Of a stretch of DNA of 64,000 nucleotides, positions 1 through 9,009 are shown in pieces. Origin of the DNA: Helicobacter ibis (GTDB lineage: Bacteria; Campylobacterota; Campylobacteria; Campylobacterales; Helicobacteraceae). The notes beneath the pieces are model-generated. The model saw only the letters and a list, made by a program, of their open reading frames with translations. It was not told where the DNA came from and searched no databases. Each line of letters opens with the position of its first letter. Within the stretch, counting starts at the first letter, position 1. The DNA is taken from the NCBI RefSeq assembly GCF_027859255.1, contig NZ_JAQHXR010000001.1, forward strand, positions 372,001 to 436,000, written 5' to 3'. The position numbers and the translations under genes are program-made.

Positions 1-653
1 GGACTATCATCACATATGCTGAAAATCTTTATTCCATAATTATTTTGCAGTATCTGTAACATTTGTATATCAATTTCTTTTGTATGCAAAGAGCCATTAG
101 GCTTATTATTGTGACTAAATTCTGGCACTAGTTTGATTATATTTGGTTGTTGTTTATTAAATGCGTATTGATATCCATTTTGATATAAATCAATACCAGC
201 TAAATATATTTCTTTATATCCTAATGCAGTTGCAATGGCACACATGTATGTTCCACTTGTTACTCTTTGTTGTTTGTATATTTCATTGAACTTCATAAAT
301 ATATCAATTTCTTTTAAGTTTTGTTTTATGTATTTATATCCTAGTTGTGCAGCTGGAAAAAATTCGTTAAATGTATTAATAAAGTGTTTTTGTAAACTAT
401 CTATTCCTAAATTTGCACAAAATATATTTTGTATTTCGTATTCTTGGTTTGAATTTAACATTAACGCAGTATAGTATTGCTCAAAAAATATTTCTGATAT
501 AAAAAATGCTATTGATACTCTTTTTCCTAAGTAATATTTATCTTCAAAATAAAATTGATTGCATCTAAATGTGTCAAAATCATCCGGCAGTCTATTGTAA
601 TTTATTTTTAGAATAGAGCCACCATTTCCAGCTATAACAACCTTATTGCTCAT
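1..653 (-). CDS. GT42 family sialyltransferase (Cst-I/II-like), 3' end outside window
   Basis: Probably transfers sialic acid from CMP-Neu5Ac onto lipooligosaccharide at the inner membrane. The start at 653 gives MSNKVVIAGNGGSILKINYN, closely resembling the N-terminus of Campylobacter Cst enzymes as I remember them. It is followed by the family stretches FRCNQFYFEDKYYLGK, FFEQYYT, VTSGTYMCAIATALGYKEIY and LAGIDLYQ. A His in SLHTKEIDIQ sits where Cst-II has its catalytic His. About 217 residues are visible and the C-terminus is cut by the window edge. The gene is divergent from uvrA. A run of 13 A/T bases lies 38 bp upstream of the start. It neighbours core-LOS genes across uvrA. Family assignment is confident; acceptor linkage cannot be read. 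Confidence 0.88.
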   Translation of the reverse strand, partial: MSNKVVIAGNGGSILKINYNRLPDDFDTFRCNQFYFEDKYYLGKRVSIAFFISEIFFEQYYTALMLNSNQEYEIQNIFCANLGIDSLQKHFINTFNEFFPAAQLGYKYIKQNLKEIDIFMKFNEIYKQQRVTSGTYMCAIATALGYKEIYLAGIDLYQNGYQYAFNKQQPNIIKLVPEFSHNNKPNGSLHTKEIDIQMLQILQNNYGIKIFSICDDS

Positions 654-690
654 AGCAAACTTGCTCCATAATTTTTTTAGAATGATACTC

Positions 691-703
691 AAAAAAAAAA
701 AAA
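691..703. repeat. A13 homopolymer between sialyltransferase and uvrA
   Basis: Thirteen consecutive A on the + strand (T13 for the sialyltransferase). It lies 38 bp upstream of the sialyltransferase ATG and about 30 bp upstream of the uvrA -10 box. Tracts of this length slip readily in Campylobacterota. It could alter promoter spacing for the sialyltransferase. In the sialyltransferase frame an open stretch with a possible TTG start runs back into the tract, so a translational effect cannot be excluded. Confidence 0.9.
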
Positions 704-732
704 CAAAAGCAAGGGCTAAAATTTAGTTTTGA

Positions 733-738
733 TATAAT
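733..738 (+). promoter_or_regulatory. -10 box of uvrA
   Basis: TATAAT within TTGATATAAT, 30 bp before the GTG start of uvrA, with an AT-rich upstream region and no clear -35, as usual for the vegetative sigma factor of this group. Confidence 0.6.
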
Positions 739-767
739 TTTGTAATTTTAACTTTGGGGATTTACTG

Positions 768-3596
768 GTGAAAAAACAGCATTCGGCACTTGATTATATA
801 ATCATTACAAACGCAAAAGAAAATAATCTAAAAAATCTAAACTTAAACATACCAAAGAATAAATTGGTGGTATTAACTGGTCTTAGTGGCAGTGGGAAAA
901 GCACATTAGCGTTTGATACTCTATATGCAGAAGGTCAAAGGCGATATATTGAGAGTTTATCTAGTTATGCTAGGCAGTTTTTGGACAAGATAGGAAAGCC
1001 AGATGTAGATAAGATAGAGGGTTTAACACCAGCTATTGCAATTGATCAAAAAACAACAAGCAAGAATCCTAGATCGACGGTTGGGACAATTACAGAGATT
1101 TATGATTATTTGAGATTGCTTTTTGCTAGAGTTGGCACTCAACATTGCCATTTGTGCGGTAAGACTATTTCTAAAATGAATGCAAGTGATATTATCTCTG
1201 AAGTGCAAAAAATAGAAGAAGGAAGCAAGATTTTAATCCTATCTCCATTAATAAGAGAAAAAAAAGGGACATTTACTGATAAGTTAGAATCTTTAAGACA
1301 AAAGGGATATGTAAGAGCCCAAATAGATGGGATTCTAACTAGGCTTGATGAGAATATAGAATTGTCTAAGACAAAAAAACACACAATAAAGGTTGTAATT
1401 GATAGGCTTGTGGTGAGTGTTGATAATAAAGATAGAATAGCACAAGCAATAGAAAAGGCACTAAAAGAATCTTATGGTGAGGTCGAAGTTGAGATTTTAG
1501 GTGATAGTAAAAGTGAAGTAGTACATTTTAGCGAACATTTAGCTTGCTTTGATTGCAAGGTGTCGTTTAATCCATTGGAACCCCTTAGTTTTTCGTTTAA
1601 CTCACCAAAGGGTGCATGTCCAAAATGCGATGGACTTGGGATTAGATATAGCATAGATGTAAAAAAGATTCTAGATTCTAGTCTTCCTTTGTGTGAGGGT
1701 GGGATAAAGATTATTTATGGATTTAATAAAAGTTATTATAATGAGTTATTTTGCACAATGTGTAAGGTTTATGGAATAGATAAAAATGCACTATTTGAAG
1801 AGTTAGATTCAAGAGAGCAGAAAATTATCCTCTATGGTAGTGGTGAGGAAGTTGAATTTTTGTGGAAAGGCACAAAATTAAAGCGACCTTGGAGTGGGAT
1901 AATATCCATTGCTTATGATATGTTTAAGGATAATAAAGAGCTAAGCGATTATATGAGTGAGAAGGTGTGTGAGGATTGTAATGGACATAGATTGCTTCCT
2001 CAAAGCCTATCTGTTAAGGTATCAAATAAAGGCATTGGAGATATTTTAGATATGCCAATTTCTGAATGCTATGGGTTTTTTGCAAATGCTAATAATTTTG
2101 AATATTTTTCTTCACAAGATTCCATGATAGCAGAGCCGATTTTAAAAGAAATTTGCGAGAGATTATACTTTTTATATGATGTTGGGCTTGGGTATTTATC
2201 ACTAGGAAGAGATGCACGAAGTATAAGCGGTGGTGAATCACAAAGGATTCGTATTGCAAGTCAAATAGGAAGTGGATTAACTGGCGTTATGTATGTGCTA
2301 GATGAGCCAAGTATAGGTCTGCATGAGAGAGATACGCTAAAGCTTATTAAAACACTAAGGAGTTTGCAACAAAAGGGTAATTCTGTGATTGTTGTAGAGC
2401 ATGATAAAGAAACAATAGAGCATGCTGATTTTATAGTTGATATTGGTCCGGGTGCTGGTAAATATGGTGGAGAGGTTGTATTTAGCGGGAATCTAACACA
2501 ACTTCTAAAGAGTAATACTCAAACTGCACAATATTTGAGTGGAAAGAAGAAAATAGAATACTTTCATCGCAGAAACCAAGAAAAATGGATACAAATAAAT
2601 AATGTAAATATAAATAATATACATAATCTAAGTGTGGAGATTCCGCTTGGGAATTTCGTATGTATCACTGGCGTTAGTGGGAGTGGTAAGAGTTCTTTAG
2701 TGTTGCAAACTCTACTACCAGTTGCACAAGAATTACTAAATAATAGAAAAAAAGTAAAAAAGGTAGATGGAGTTGAGATATTAGGATTAGAACAACTAGA
2801 TAAGGTAATATATTTAGACCAAAGTCCAATAGGTAGAACGCCAAGATCAAATCCAGTAACATACACAGGTGCAATGGACGAGATAAGGCAGATATTTGCA
2901 CAAACAAAAGAAGCACAAATAAGGAATTATTCTATAAGTCGCTTTAGTTTCAATGTAAAGGGTGGTAGATGTGAGAAGTGTCAAGGTGAGGGTGAGATAA
3001 AAATCGAAATGCACTTTTTGCCAGACATCATGGTGAAATGCGATTGTTGTCATGGCACTAGATATAATGCTCAAACGCTAGAAGTAGAATATAAAGGGAA
3101 AAATATCGCACAAATTTTAGAGATGAGTGTCGATGAAGCATGTGAATTTTTTTCTAAGATTCCAAAGATTTATCAAAAGTTAAGAACACTAAAAGATGTT
3201 GGGCTTGGTTATATAACTCTTGGACAAAATGCAATAACCCTAAGTGGTGGTGAGGCTCAAAGAATAAAATTAGCAAAAGAGTTAAGCAGAAAAGATACTG
3301 GAAATACATTATATATACTAGATGAGCCAACGACAGGGTTGCATTTTGCTGATGTAGATAGGCTTGTAAATGTATTGCATCATTTAACAGAGCTCGGTAA
3401 TAGTGTGATTGTAATTGAACATAATTTAGATATGATAAAGAACGCTGATTTTATAATCGATATAGGACCTGAAGGTGGTAGTCAAGGTGGAAATATAGTG
3501 GATATGGGCTCACCAGAAAGAATTTCTAAAAGATATAAAAAAACAGGAAGTCATACTGGGAGATTCTTAGCAAAAGAGTTAGGGATTGACAAGTGA
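768..3596 (+). CDS. uvrA: Excinuclease ABC subunit A
   Basis: DNA-damage recognition ATPase of nucleotide excision repair; loads UvrB at lesions. At 942 residues it has the usual length. It has two ABC modules: Walker A GLSGSGKS near residue 39 and GVSGSGKS in the second half, signatures SGGESQRI and LSGGEAQRI, Walker B YVLDEPSIGLH and YILDEPTTGLH. Zinc-finger cysteines are seen as CHLCGK, CFDCK...CPKC and CEKCQGEGE...CDCCHG. The start is GTG at 768. The 3' end overlaps the convergent heptosyltransferase gene by 18 bp. An in-frame A8 run at 1258-1265 is intact, useful as an internal control for homopolymer accuracy. Confidence 0.98.
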   Translation: MKKQHSALDYIIITNAKENNLKNLNLNIPKNKLVVLTGLSGSGKSTLAFDTLYAEGQRRYIESLSSYARQFLDKIGKPDVDKIEGLTPAIAIDQKTTSKNPRSTVGTITEIYDYLRLLFARVGTQHCHLCGKTISKMNASDIISEVQKIEEGSKILILSPLIREKKGTFTDKLESLRQKGYVRAQIDGILTRLDENIELSKTKKHTIKVVIDRLVVSVDNKDRIAQAIEKALKESYGEVEVEILGDSKSEVVHFSEHLACFDCKVSFNPLEPLSFSFNSPKGACPKCDGLGIRYSIDVKKILDSSLPLCEGGIKIIYGFNKSYYNELFCTMCKVYGIDKNALFEELDSREQKIILYGSGEEVEFLWKGTKLKRPWSGIISIAYDMFKDNKELSDYMSEKVCEDCNGHRLLPQSLSVKVSNKGIGDILDMPISECYGFFANANNFEYFSSQDSMIAEPILKEICERLYFLYDVGLGYLSLGRDARSISGGESQRIRIASQIGSGLTGVMYVLDEPSIGLHERDTLKLIKTLRSLQQKGNSVIVVEHDKETIEHADFIVDIGPGAGKYGGEVVFSGNLTQLLKSNTQTAQYLSGKKKIEYFHRRNQEKWIQINNVNINNIHNLSVEIPLGNFVCITGVSGSGKSSLVLQTLLPVAQELLNNRKKVKKVDGVEILGLEQLDKVIYLDQSPIGRTPRSNPVTYTGAMDEIRQIFAQTKEAQIRNYSISRFSFNVKGGRCEKCQGEGEIKIEMHFLPDIMVKCDCCHGTRYNAQTLEVEYKGKNIAQILEMSVDEACEFFSKIPKIYQKLRTLKDVGLGYITLGQNAITLSGGEAQRIKLAKELSRKDTGNTLYILDEPTTGLHFADVDRLVNVLHHLTELGNSVIVIEHNLDMIKNADFIIDIGPEGGSQGGNIVDMGSPERISKRYKKTGSHTGRFLAKELGIDK

Positions 3597-4634
3597 TAAT
3601 TTGCCTAAAAAATCTTCTAGTGTTTTTAAGGCTAAGTTTTCTTGTATCCCTACTAGGCATTTACTGATTTTAGAATCATTACAACCAGCTCTATGGCATG
3701 GGATACAAGATAGGGATTCTTGATATATTGTGTGCTTTCCTATTCTTTGAATCCCAAAATCATTGTCATATCCACTAGCTATATCATTATCCCACACTCC
3801 CCATTCTCTAACTGAGCTAGGACCAAAGAAAGCAAAAGAAGGTATGTTGTTTGCCCCACTTAAATGCATAATGGCAGTATCTACCCCTACAAATGCTAAT
3901 GCTTTTTTGTTTAATAGTGATACTTCAGGTAGGCTTAGATTGTTAAAATATGTGATTTCTTTTTTGTATATTTTTTGTATATTTGCTAGCTTTTGTGCTT
4001 CTTTTTGTGCGTTTGATAGGGTTAGGATACATTTTGTTTTGTATTTTTCTTCTATTAATTTTATTATTGTGGCACAAAATTCATCGCTAAGACACTTAAA
4101 AAACCAATTGCTAAAAAAATGACAATGTATGAATCTTTGTGGTAGTTTGATTTCATTTTTAAAGCTATCTGCGGTATTTGAGATTACTTTTTTGCTTATT
4201 ATTGGTATGTTTAGGATTCTTAGTGAATCTAAATTGCTCTCTATTGTGTGCTGATGTTTGTATGTTAAGTTATGAGTATAGAAGTATTTTGACCATAGAT
4301 TCTTAGGTGTAAATCCAACTCTTATTTTAGCTTTACTAATAAAGCTTAAAAATGCAGTTCTATCACCATTTGTAAGCCCTAAGACAATGTCATATTTTGC
4401 ATTTTTTATGTCTTTTAGCAGAGTTAATTCTCTCTTTAATCTCTCTAATTTACTTCCTTTTTTATCTAGTGTTAATATTTTGTTTATCGGCTCTCTTGGC
4501 AATATGTCTTTTGTGTTAGAATTCACTAAGCAGTCTATTTGGCAATTTGGAAAATGTGCTTTTAGATTCTCAAATAATGGAGTTATTAATAATACATCAC
4601 CTATATTTCTTAGCTTAATTATTAGTATTTTCAC
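3579..4634 (-). CDS. GT9 heptosyltransferase, WaaQ/WaaF-like
   Basis: Adds heptose from ADP-heptose to the LOS inner core at the cytoplasmic face. The N-terminus MKILIIKLRNIGDVLLITPL and the C-terminal donor-site stretch VGVDTAIMHLSGANNIPSFAFFGPSS are GT9 hallmarks. At 351 residues the length is normal. The gene is the distal one of a tightly overlapping leftward cluster (GT2, acyltransferase, waaC upstream), overlapping the GT2 gene by 20 bp. It differs clearly from the WaaC-type gene in the same cluster and looks most like the 'heptosyltransferase III' subgroup; the exact acceptor is not readable. Confidence 0.85.
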   Translation of the reverse strand: MKILIIKLRNIGDVLLITPLFENLKAHFPNCQIDCLVNSNTKDILPREPINKILTLDKKGSKLERLKRELTLLKDIKNAKYDIVLGLTNGDRTAFLSFISKAKIRVGFTPKNLWSKYFYTHNLTYKHQHTIESNLDSLRILNIPIISKKVISNTADSFKNEIKLPQRFIHCHFFSNWFFKCLSDEFCATIIKLIEEKYKTKCILTLSNAQKEAQKLANIQKIYKKEITYFNNLSLPEVSLLNKKALAFVGVDTAIMHLSGANNIPSFAFFGPSSVREWGVWDNDIASGYDNDFGIQRIGKHTIYQESLSCIPCHRAGCNDSKISKCLVGIQENLALKTLEDFLGKLSLVNP

Positions 4635-5373
4635 ACTTTACCTCATATAATTTTATATATTTCCAAAATGAACATTGTGAATTATAAACACTAATGATAA
4701 ATCCCTCATATCCTTGCAAGAATCCTTTCTTTAAAAGATAGCTTTTTATAAATGCCCATATAGAGTGAGTTAGTGCTTTTGTGATACTGCTTTTTTTATG
4801 TTTGTTGCCATTTGCATATAGTGTAGAGTATTTTTGCATTTTGTCTAAAAAAGATTCTATGTTTTCATATGGATAGTGGGATATATGTCCTTTTAGTGCT
4901 ATTGTTTTTTGTGTGTTTTTTAGTGGAATTATTCTCTCATGCACTTTTGCGTCATTAAATTCATAATATTCTTTATTATAAAGCCCTATACATCTATCAT
5001 CACCCCAGCCACAACTATAAATATGCTTATCATTGAAGTAATTTTTTACATCATAGCTATAACAAGTATCGTTTTTTAGGTTTAGATTTAGTATTTCATC
5101 TATTAGTGTGCTTGATGCAATTTCATCGCTATCTATTGTTAGTATCCAGTCATTCTTAGCGAGTCGGCTTCCAAGTGCCTTTAGCTCACCAAATCCTATA
5201 AAGTCATTGTAATGTATGGAAGTATTTTGAAAACTTTTGGCTATATTTATAGTCTCATCATTTGAGCCATTATCTAAGATTACTACCTCATCTAGCTTGA
5301 CTAGAGATTCTAATACTTCTTTTAATAGCCTTTGTGAGTTTTTAGTGAGAATTACAGCTGAAATTTTGTTCAT
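4615..5373 (-). CDS. GT2 glycosyltransferase of the WaaE/KdtX type
   Basis: Likely adds a hexose to the LOS inner core. The 252-residue protein opens with KISAVILTKNSQRLLKEVLE, a GT-A fold nucleotide-binding start, followed by ILDNGSNDETINIAK and the metal-binding DSDE in WILTIDSDEIAS. The C-terminal half HISHYPYENIESFLDKMQKY is characteristic of WaaE/KdtX-like beta-1,4-glucosyltransferases. It overlaps the acyltransferase upstream by 4 bp (ATGA type) and the heptosyltransferase downstream by 20 bp, so these are co-transcribed. Sugar specificity is inferred from family only. Confidence 0.85.
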   Translation of the reverse strand: MNKISAVILTKNSQRLLKEVLESLVKLDEVVILDNGSNDETINIAKSFQNTSIHYNDFIGFGELKALGSRLAKNDWILTIDSDEIASSTLIDEILNLNLKNDTCYSYDVKNYFNDKHIYSCGWGDDRCIGLYNKEYYEFNDAKVHERIIPLKNTQKTIALKGHISHYPYENIESFLDKMQKYSTLYANGNKHKKSSITKALTHSIWAFIKSYLLKKGFLQGYEGFIISVYNSQCSFWKYIKLYEVKCENTNN

Positions 5374-6269
5374 CTATAAATCTCCTCATATTGATTTTTG
5401 AATTTTCTATGAAACCATAGCCATTCTTTTGGATTTTCTTTTATTATTTGTTCTAGTATTGTGCTTTGTATTTGTGTTAGATTTTGTATATCTTCTTCTG
5501 TGTTATTTGTTTTTTGGAATTCTATTGGAGGAAGAATCTTTATTTTTAATCTTTTGTAATCACTTGAATAGTAGGAGAAAAAATGCACAATTTTTGCATT
5601 ATATTTTATAGCTAAGAGTGAGGCAATCGGCGTGTGTCGCACCTTTTTAGAGAAAAATTCTACCAATCTTCCTTCATTATCTGCAGTGTTTTGGTCTGTT
5701 ACTATTCCTACTACTCTATCTTTCTTTAGTGCTTTTATAAGTGGTATTGCAGCACCTTTTTTATCTAATATTTCTATATTGAATCTTGACCTAACAAATT
5801 TTAGATATTTGTTTATTATTTGATATTTTGTCATTCTAGCAACTGCGGTTATTTTGTGGTTGAAATAGCAACTAAAAGCCGGTGTTGCATATTCCCAATT
5901 CCCATAATGTGCAGTTACAAAGACTATGTATTCATCATTGTCTAGTAGATTTTGTATTATTTGTGGATTTTCTATATCTATCATATTTAAGATTCTTTGC
6001 TTACTGTTTACTGCTAATACAAAAAATAATATTGTGTTATAGACTAAGTTTAGATAGTTTGTTTTTATTATCTCTTGCTTTGTGTGTTCATCTAGCGTGT
6101 TGTTATATGCAAAGTTTAGGTTTGCTATTAAATCCTTTTTGCGTCTTTTATCTAGTGTGCATAAAATAAAGGCAATAAGCTTTGCAATACCTAGCCTTAG
6201 AAAATGAGGCATGTATAAAAATAAATATCCAAGAGAGTTAAAAAATATAAAACATATTTTAGCTTTCAT
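5370..6269 (-). CDS. waaM: Lipid A biosynthesis acyltransferase (LpxL/HtrB/WaaM family)
   Basis: Transfers a secondary acyl chain to the lipid A precursor at the inner membrane. The 299-residue protein has an N-terminal hydrophobic segment (FIFFNSLGYLFLYMPHFL) and the HX4E catalytic motif in VTAHYGNWEYA. It also has the TDQNTADNEG stretch and the C-terminal KEWLWFHRKFK motif of this family. It overlaps waaC and the GT2 gene by 4 bp on either side. Position next to waaC matches the HP0279-HP0280 arrangement as I recall it. Chain-length specificity is not determinable. Confidence 0.92.
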   Translation of the reverse strand: MKAKICFIFFNSLGYLFLYMPHFLRLGIAKLIAFILCTLDKRRKKDLIANLNFAYNNTLDEHTKQEIIKTNYLNLVYNTILFFVLAVNSKQRILNMIDIENPQIIQNLLDNDEYIVFVTAHYGNWEYATPAFSCYFNHKITAVARMTKYQIINKYLKFVRSRFNIEILDKKGAAIPLIKALKKDRVVGIVTDQNTADNEGRLVEFFSKKVRHTPIASLLAIKYNAKIVHFFSYYSSDYKRLKIKILPPIEFQKTNNTEEDIQNLTQIQSTILEQIIKENPKEWLWFHRKFKNQYEEIYR

Positions 6270-7255
6270 TGTTGCCTTTCATTTAGAATCTTTAGTGATA
6301 AATCAAAAATCTCTCTTGGCAGTATATCATTTATGCTAAAGTCATTTTTGTCATAGTTGGCATTTTTATTGGCTTGTATGTGGAGATTTTTAGGAGTTGT
6401 GAGTGAAAATCGACTAGATGGTGTAGCTCCAAAGAGAGTAATTGATGGGATATTTAATGCCCAAGCTAGATGCACAATACCCGTATCTCCACCTATTACT
6501 AGATTCATTTGGGATATTAGGGATTTTATACTTTCTAGCTTTGGTGCGTGTATGTTGTAGTAGTTGTCGCTTGAATCTATCTTTGTCTCATAGCTTAGTA
6601 GTATTGGTTTTATATTTATTTGGTTGAATAATTGCACTAGTTTTAAATAAGATTCTAAGTTGTATGTTTTGTTTTTTTTAGAAGTTTCTAATGCTAGCAG
6701 AATCTTTGTGTCTTCATTTATATTAAAGTTATGTTCTTTAAAGCCTAAAAATGGTTTTGTTTTAAGTAGCACTTCCAAGCTTGGTGGAGTTAGATTAAAT
6801 GCTCTAAAGGCTAATGTGGCATTTCTTAATAGAATGTGTTTTTCATATGGTATATCTATTTTTTTGGTATAAAAAATTGATGCGATAGGCTCTTTTATGC
6901 TATTTTTGTTGAATCCTACAAATTCTTTGCTTTGCAATATTTTTCCTATTAGTGCTGATTTTATTAGTCCTTGAAAATCAAGCACGACATCGTATTTGTG
7001 TGATTTTAATTCTTTGTAGATTTTGTATAGTTCTTTTATATTTTTGTCTTTTATGCATTGTTTTAGCGGGATTTTTATTAGTGTATTTATATTAGGTGAA
7101 TCTTCTAAAATATCACTAAAGGCAGAATCTACATACCATGAAATGTGTATTTGTTTATGTTGTTTGACTAAGCCTTCCAATAAATGAGGCAAGATACTTA
7201 CACTATGTATTATATCTCCCATCGCACTTAAGCGGATTATCGCAATTCTTAGCAT
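6266..7255 (-). CDS. waaC: LPS heptosyltransferase I
   Basis: Adds the first L-glycero-D-manno-heptose to Kdo. The N-terminus MLRIAIIRLSAMGDIIHSVS is typical of WaaC, as are DVVLDFQGLIKSALIG and the donor-binding region VIGGDTGIVHLAWALNIPSI...FGATPSSR. At 329 residues the length is normal. It overlaps the Ppx/GppA gene by 7 bp and the acyltransferase by 4 bp, so it is part of one leftward operon from fdxA to the distal heptosyltransferase. Confidence 0.93.
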   Translation of the reverse strand: MLRIAIIRLSAMGDIIHSVSILPHLLEGLVKQHKQIHISWYVDSAFSDILEDSPNINTLIKIPLKQCIKDKNIKELYKIYKELKSHKYDVVLDFQGLIKSALIGKILQSKEFVGFNKNSIKEPIASIFYTKKIDIPYEKHILLRNATLAFRAFNLTPPSLEVLLKTKPFLGFKEHNFNINEDTKILLALETSKKNKTYNLESYLKLVQLFNQINIKPILLSYETKIDSSDNYYNIHAPKLESIKSLISQMNLVIGGDTGIVHLAWALNIPSITLFGATPSSRFSLTTPKNLHIQANKNANYDKNDFSINDILPREIFDLSLKILNERQQ

Positions 7256-8700
7256 AGGTTAATTTTAAAAAATGGTGGTATGTTTAGTTTGTTTAGTTTT
7301 TCTTTTGTGATATATGAATCTTCCATTTGTATATTAATTGTAGTGCTTAGGCTATCTTCATTTGTTGTTATATTGATTAGTTTTGGGTTTTTTGCATAGC
7401 TTAAAACATCGCTAAGAGATAGCAAAAATACTAAAATATTTAAAATCTTAGATGATGGGAGTAATTCTTCATATTCTAATATGCTTGGTATTTTTTTGTT
7501 TATATACTTTATTAGTGTTGCAATTAGTAGTCTATCTTGGTGGCTTAGTGCGTAATTTAGGGCGTTAAATACAATATATCCACCATGATGATTTTTTTCA
7601 TAGAAGTTTAGCGAGATTCCTATATCACTTAATTCACTTGCTATGAACAGATGTTTGTAGAATGGTTGTATTTCCGTGTTTTGCATTGTTTTTAGTAATT
7701 TTGTCATTATTAGTTTTGTGTGTTTTGATTTTTCTTTATTTTTTATGAATCTATCTTTTATATTTCGCACACTTGGGTTAAAGTTCTTTGGGAATCGTCC
7801 ATCGCTATTGCGTAAAAGATCATTTAAAAATACCCCCTCTCTTATACCAACGCCGCTTGTTATGACTTCTATTGCTCCAAATTTATTTAATGCAAGATGA
7901 AATATCAAAGTTCCGCCTTGTATTGAATCTAGTCTATCTTCTTTAATTCCTAGCTTTGTTAAGTTTTTTTGTGAACTCGTGCATATGCTCTCAAAAAACA
8001 AATGATGCTCTAAAAATGGATATGAAAATCCATGTAGGCTATTTAGTGGATATTTTGTATGCTTTAAGATGGCTTTGCTTAGTGCCCTTGCAGTTCCACC
8101 TATGGCAAAGACTCTTTTGTGTTTAAAATGTTCTGGTAATTGCGATAAGGAATCTTTTACAAACTTATATGCTCCATTATAATCTAGCTTATCAAAAAAC
8201 AATTCTTTTAATCTTATTGTACCTAGATTAAGAGAGATTTTGTCTATTATCTTGCCTTCTTTTATTAATGCGCATTCTGTGCTACCACCACCTATATCAA
8301 TTGTGATACCATCGTTAAAATGCAATAAGTTTAATGCGGCTATCGCTCCAAAGTATGCTTCAGATTCACCATTTATGACTTTTATGTTTAGTCCTATTTT
8401 CCTTGCTTCTGCTAATAGTATATTTTTGTTTGGTGCATCTCTTACAGCAGAGGTTGCAACGCAAAATATTTTTCTTGCTTTGTGATATTTGGCAATATTT
8501 AGGAAGTCTTGTAGTGCATCTATAGTCCTAGATATTGGTTCTTTTTGTAGGTAGCCATTGTTTTGATAGCTATTTTCAGAGATTCTAACTTTGCTTTTTG
8601 TTTCATAAATTAAATGGAAACCAAAATGACTGGTTTTCTCGAAAATAGCCATTCTAGCTGAATTGGAGCCTATATCAATTACGGCAGTAATTTTAGCCAT
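7249..8700 (-). CDS. Ppx/GppA family exopolyphosphatase / pppGpp phosphohydrolase
   Basis: Hydrolyses polyphosphate and/or converts pppGpp to ppGpp in the cytoplasm. The 483-residue protein has the actin-like ATPase folds: phosphate-binding ITAVIDIGSNSARMAIFE, GESEAYFGAIAAL, the second phosphate loop GITIDIGGGSTECALI and the adenosine-side FAIGGTARALSKA. A C-terminal HD-like helical region follows (YKHLFIASELSDIGISLNFYEKNHHGG). Its start codon abuts the fdxA stop. Matches HP0278 by position. Which of the two activities dominates cannot be read from sequence. Confidence 0.9.
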   Translation of the reverse strand: MAKITAVIDIGSNSARMAIFEKTSHFGFHLIYETKSKVRISENSYQNNGYLQKEPISRTIDALQDFLNIAKYHKARKIFCVATSAVRDAPNKNILLAEARKIGLNIKVINGESEAYFGAIAALNLLHFNDGITIDIGGGSTECALIKEGKIIDKISLNLGTIRLKELFFDKLDYNGAYKFVKDSLSQLPEHFKHKRVFAIGGTARALSKAILKHTKYPLNSLHGFSYPFLEHHLFFESICTSSQKNLTKLGIKEDRLDSIQGGTLIFHLALNKFGAIEVITSGVGIREGVFLNDLLRNSDGRFPKNFNPSVRNIKDRFIKNKEKSKHTKLIMTKLLKTMQNTEIQPFYKHLFIASELSDIGISLNFYEKNHHGGYIVFNALNYALSHQDRLLIATLIKYINKKIPSILEYEELLPSSKILNILVFLLSLSDVLSYAKNPKLINITTNEDSLSTTINIQMEDSYITKEKLNKLNIPPFFKINLC

Positions 8701-8951
8701 TAATTGTCTTTGTTTAGTTGAGAATGTTTGAATTTTAATTCTTCTAGTGTTTCTACATTATCTGGGTCTGGTACAATTGAATCTACAGGACACACAGATA
8801 AACATGCCGGTTCATCGTAATATCCATAGCATTCTGTGCAACACTCTGGATCTATCATGTAATATGGATCTCCCTCCTCAATAGCATCATTTGGACATTC
8901 TTCTCTGCATGCATCACATGCGATACATTCTTCGTTTATCATTAACGACAT
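8700..8951 (-). CDS. fdxA: 2[4Fe-4S] ferredoxin, YfhL/FdxA type
   Basis: Small electron carrier of 83 residues. The first cluster motif is CIACDACREECP; the second is an extended CTECYGYYDEPACLSVCP with the long insertion typical of Alvin-type ferredoxins. The C-terminal tail is acidic. It is the first gene of the leftward LOS/lipid A operon and its stop overlaps the next start. In H. pylori the equivalent is HP0277. The redox partner is not indicated by context. Confidence 0.9.
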   Translation of the reverse strand: MSLMINEECIACDACREECPNDAIEEGDPYYMIDPECCTECYGYYDEPACLSVCPVDSIVPDPDNVETLEELKFKHSQLNKDN

Positions 8952-9009
8952 AAATCTCCTAGTTTTCTAATAAAATAGAGTTTGTAGCCAAATATAATTT
9001 AAATAAAGC

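Noticed and set aside
235-474. 79-residue + strand ORF
   Set aside because: Antisense to the GT42 sialyltransferase, which has clear family motifs on the minus strand; no ribosome-binding site.
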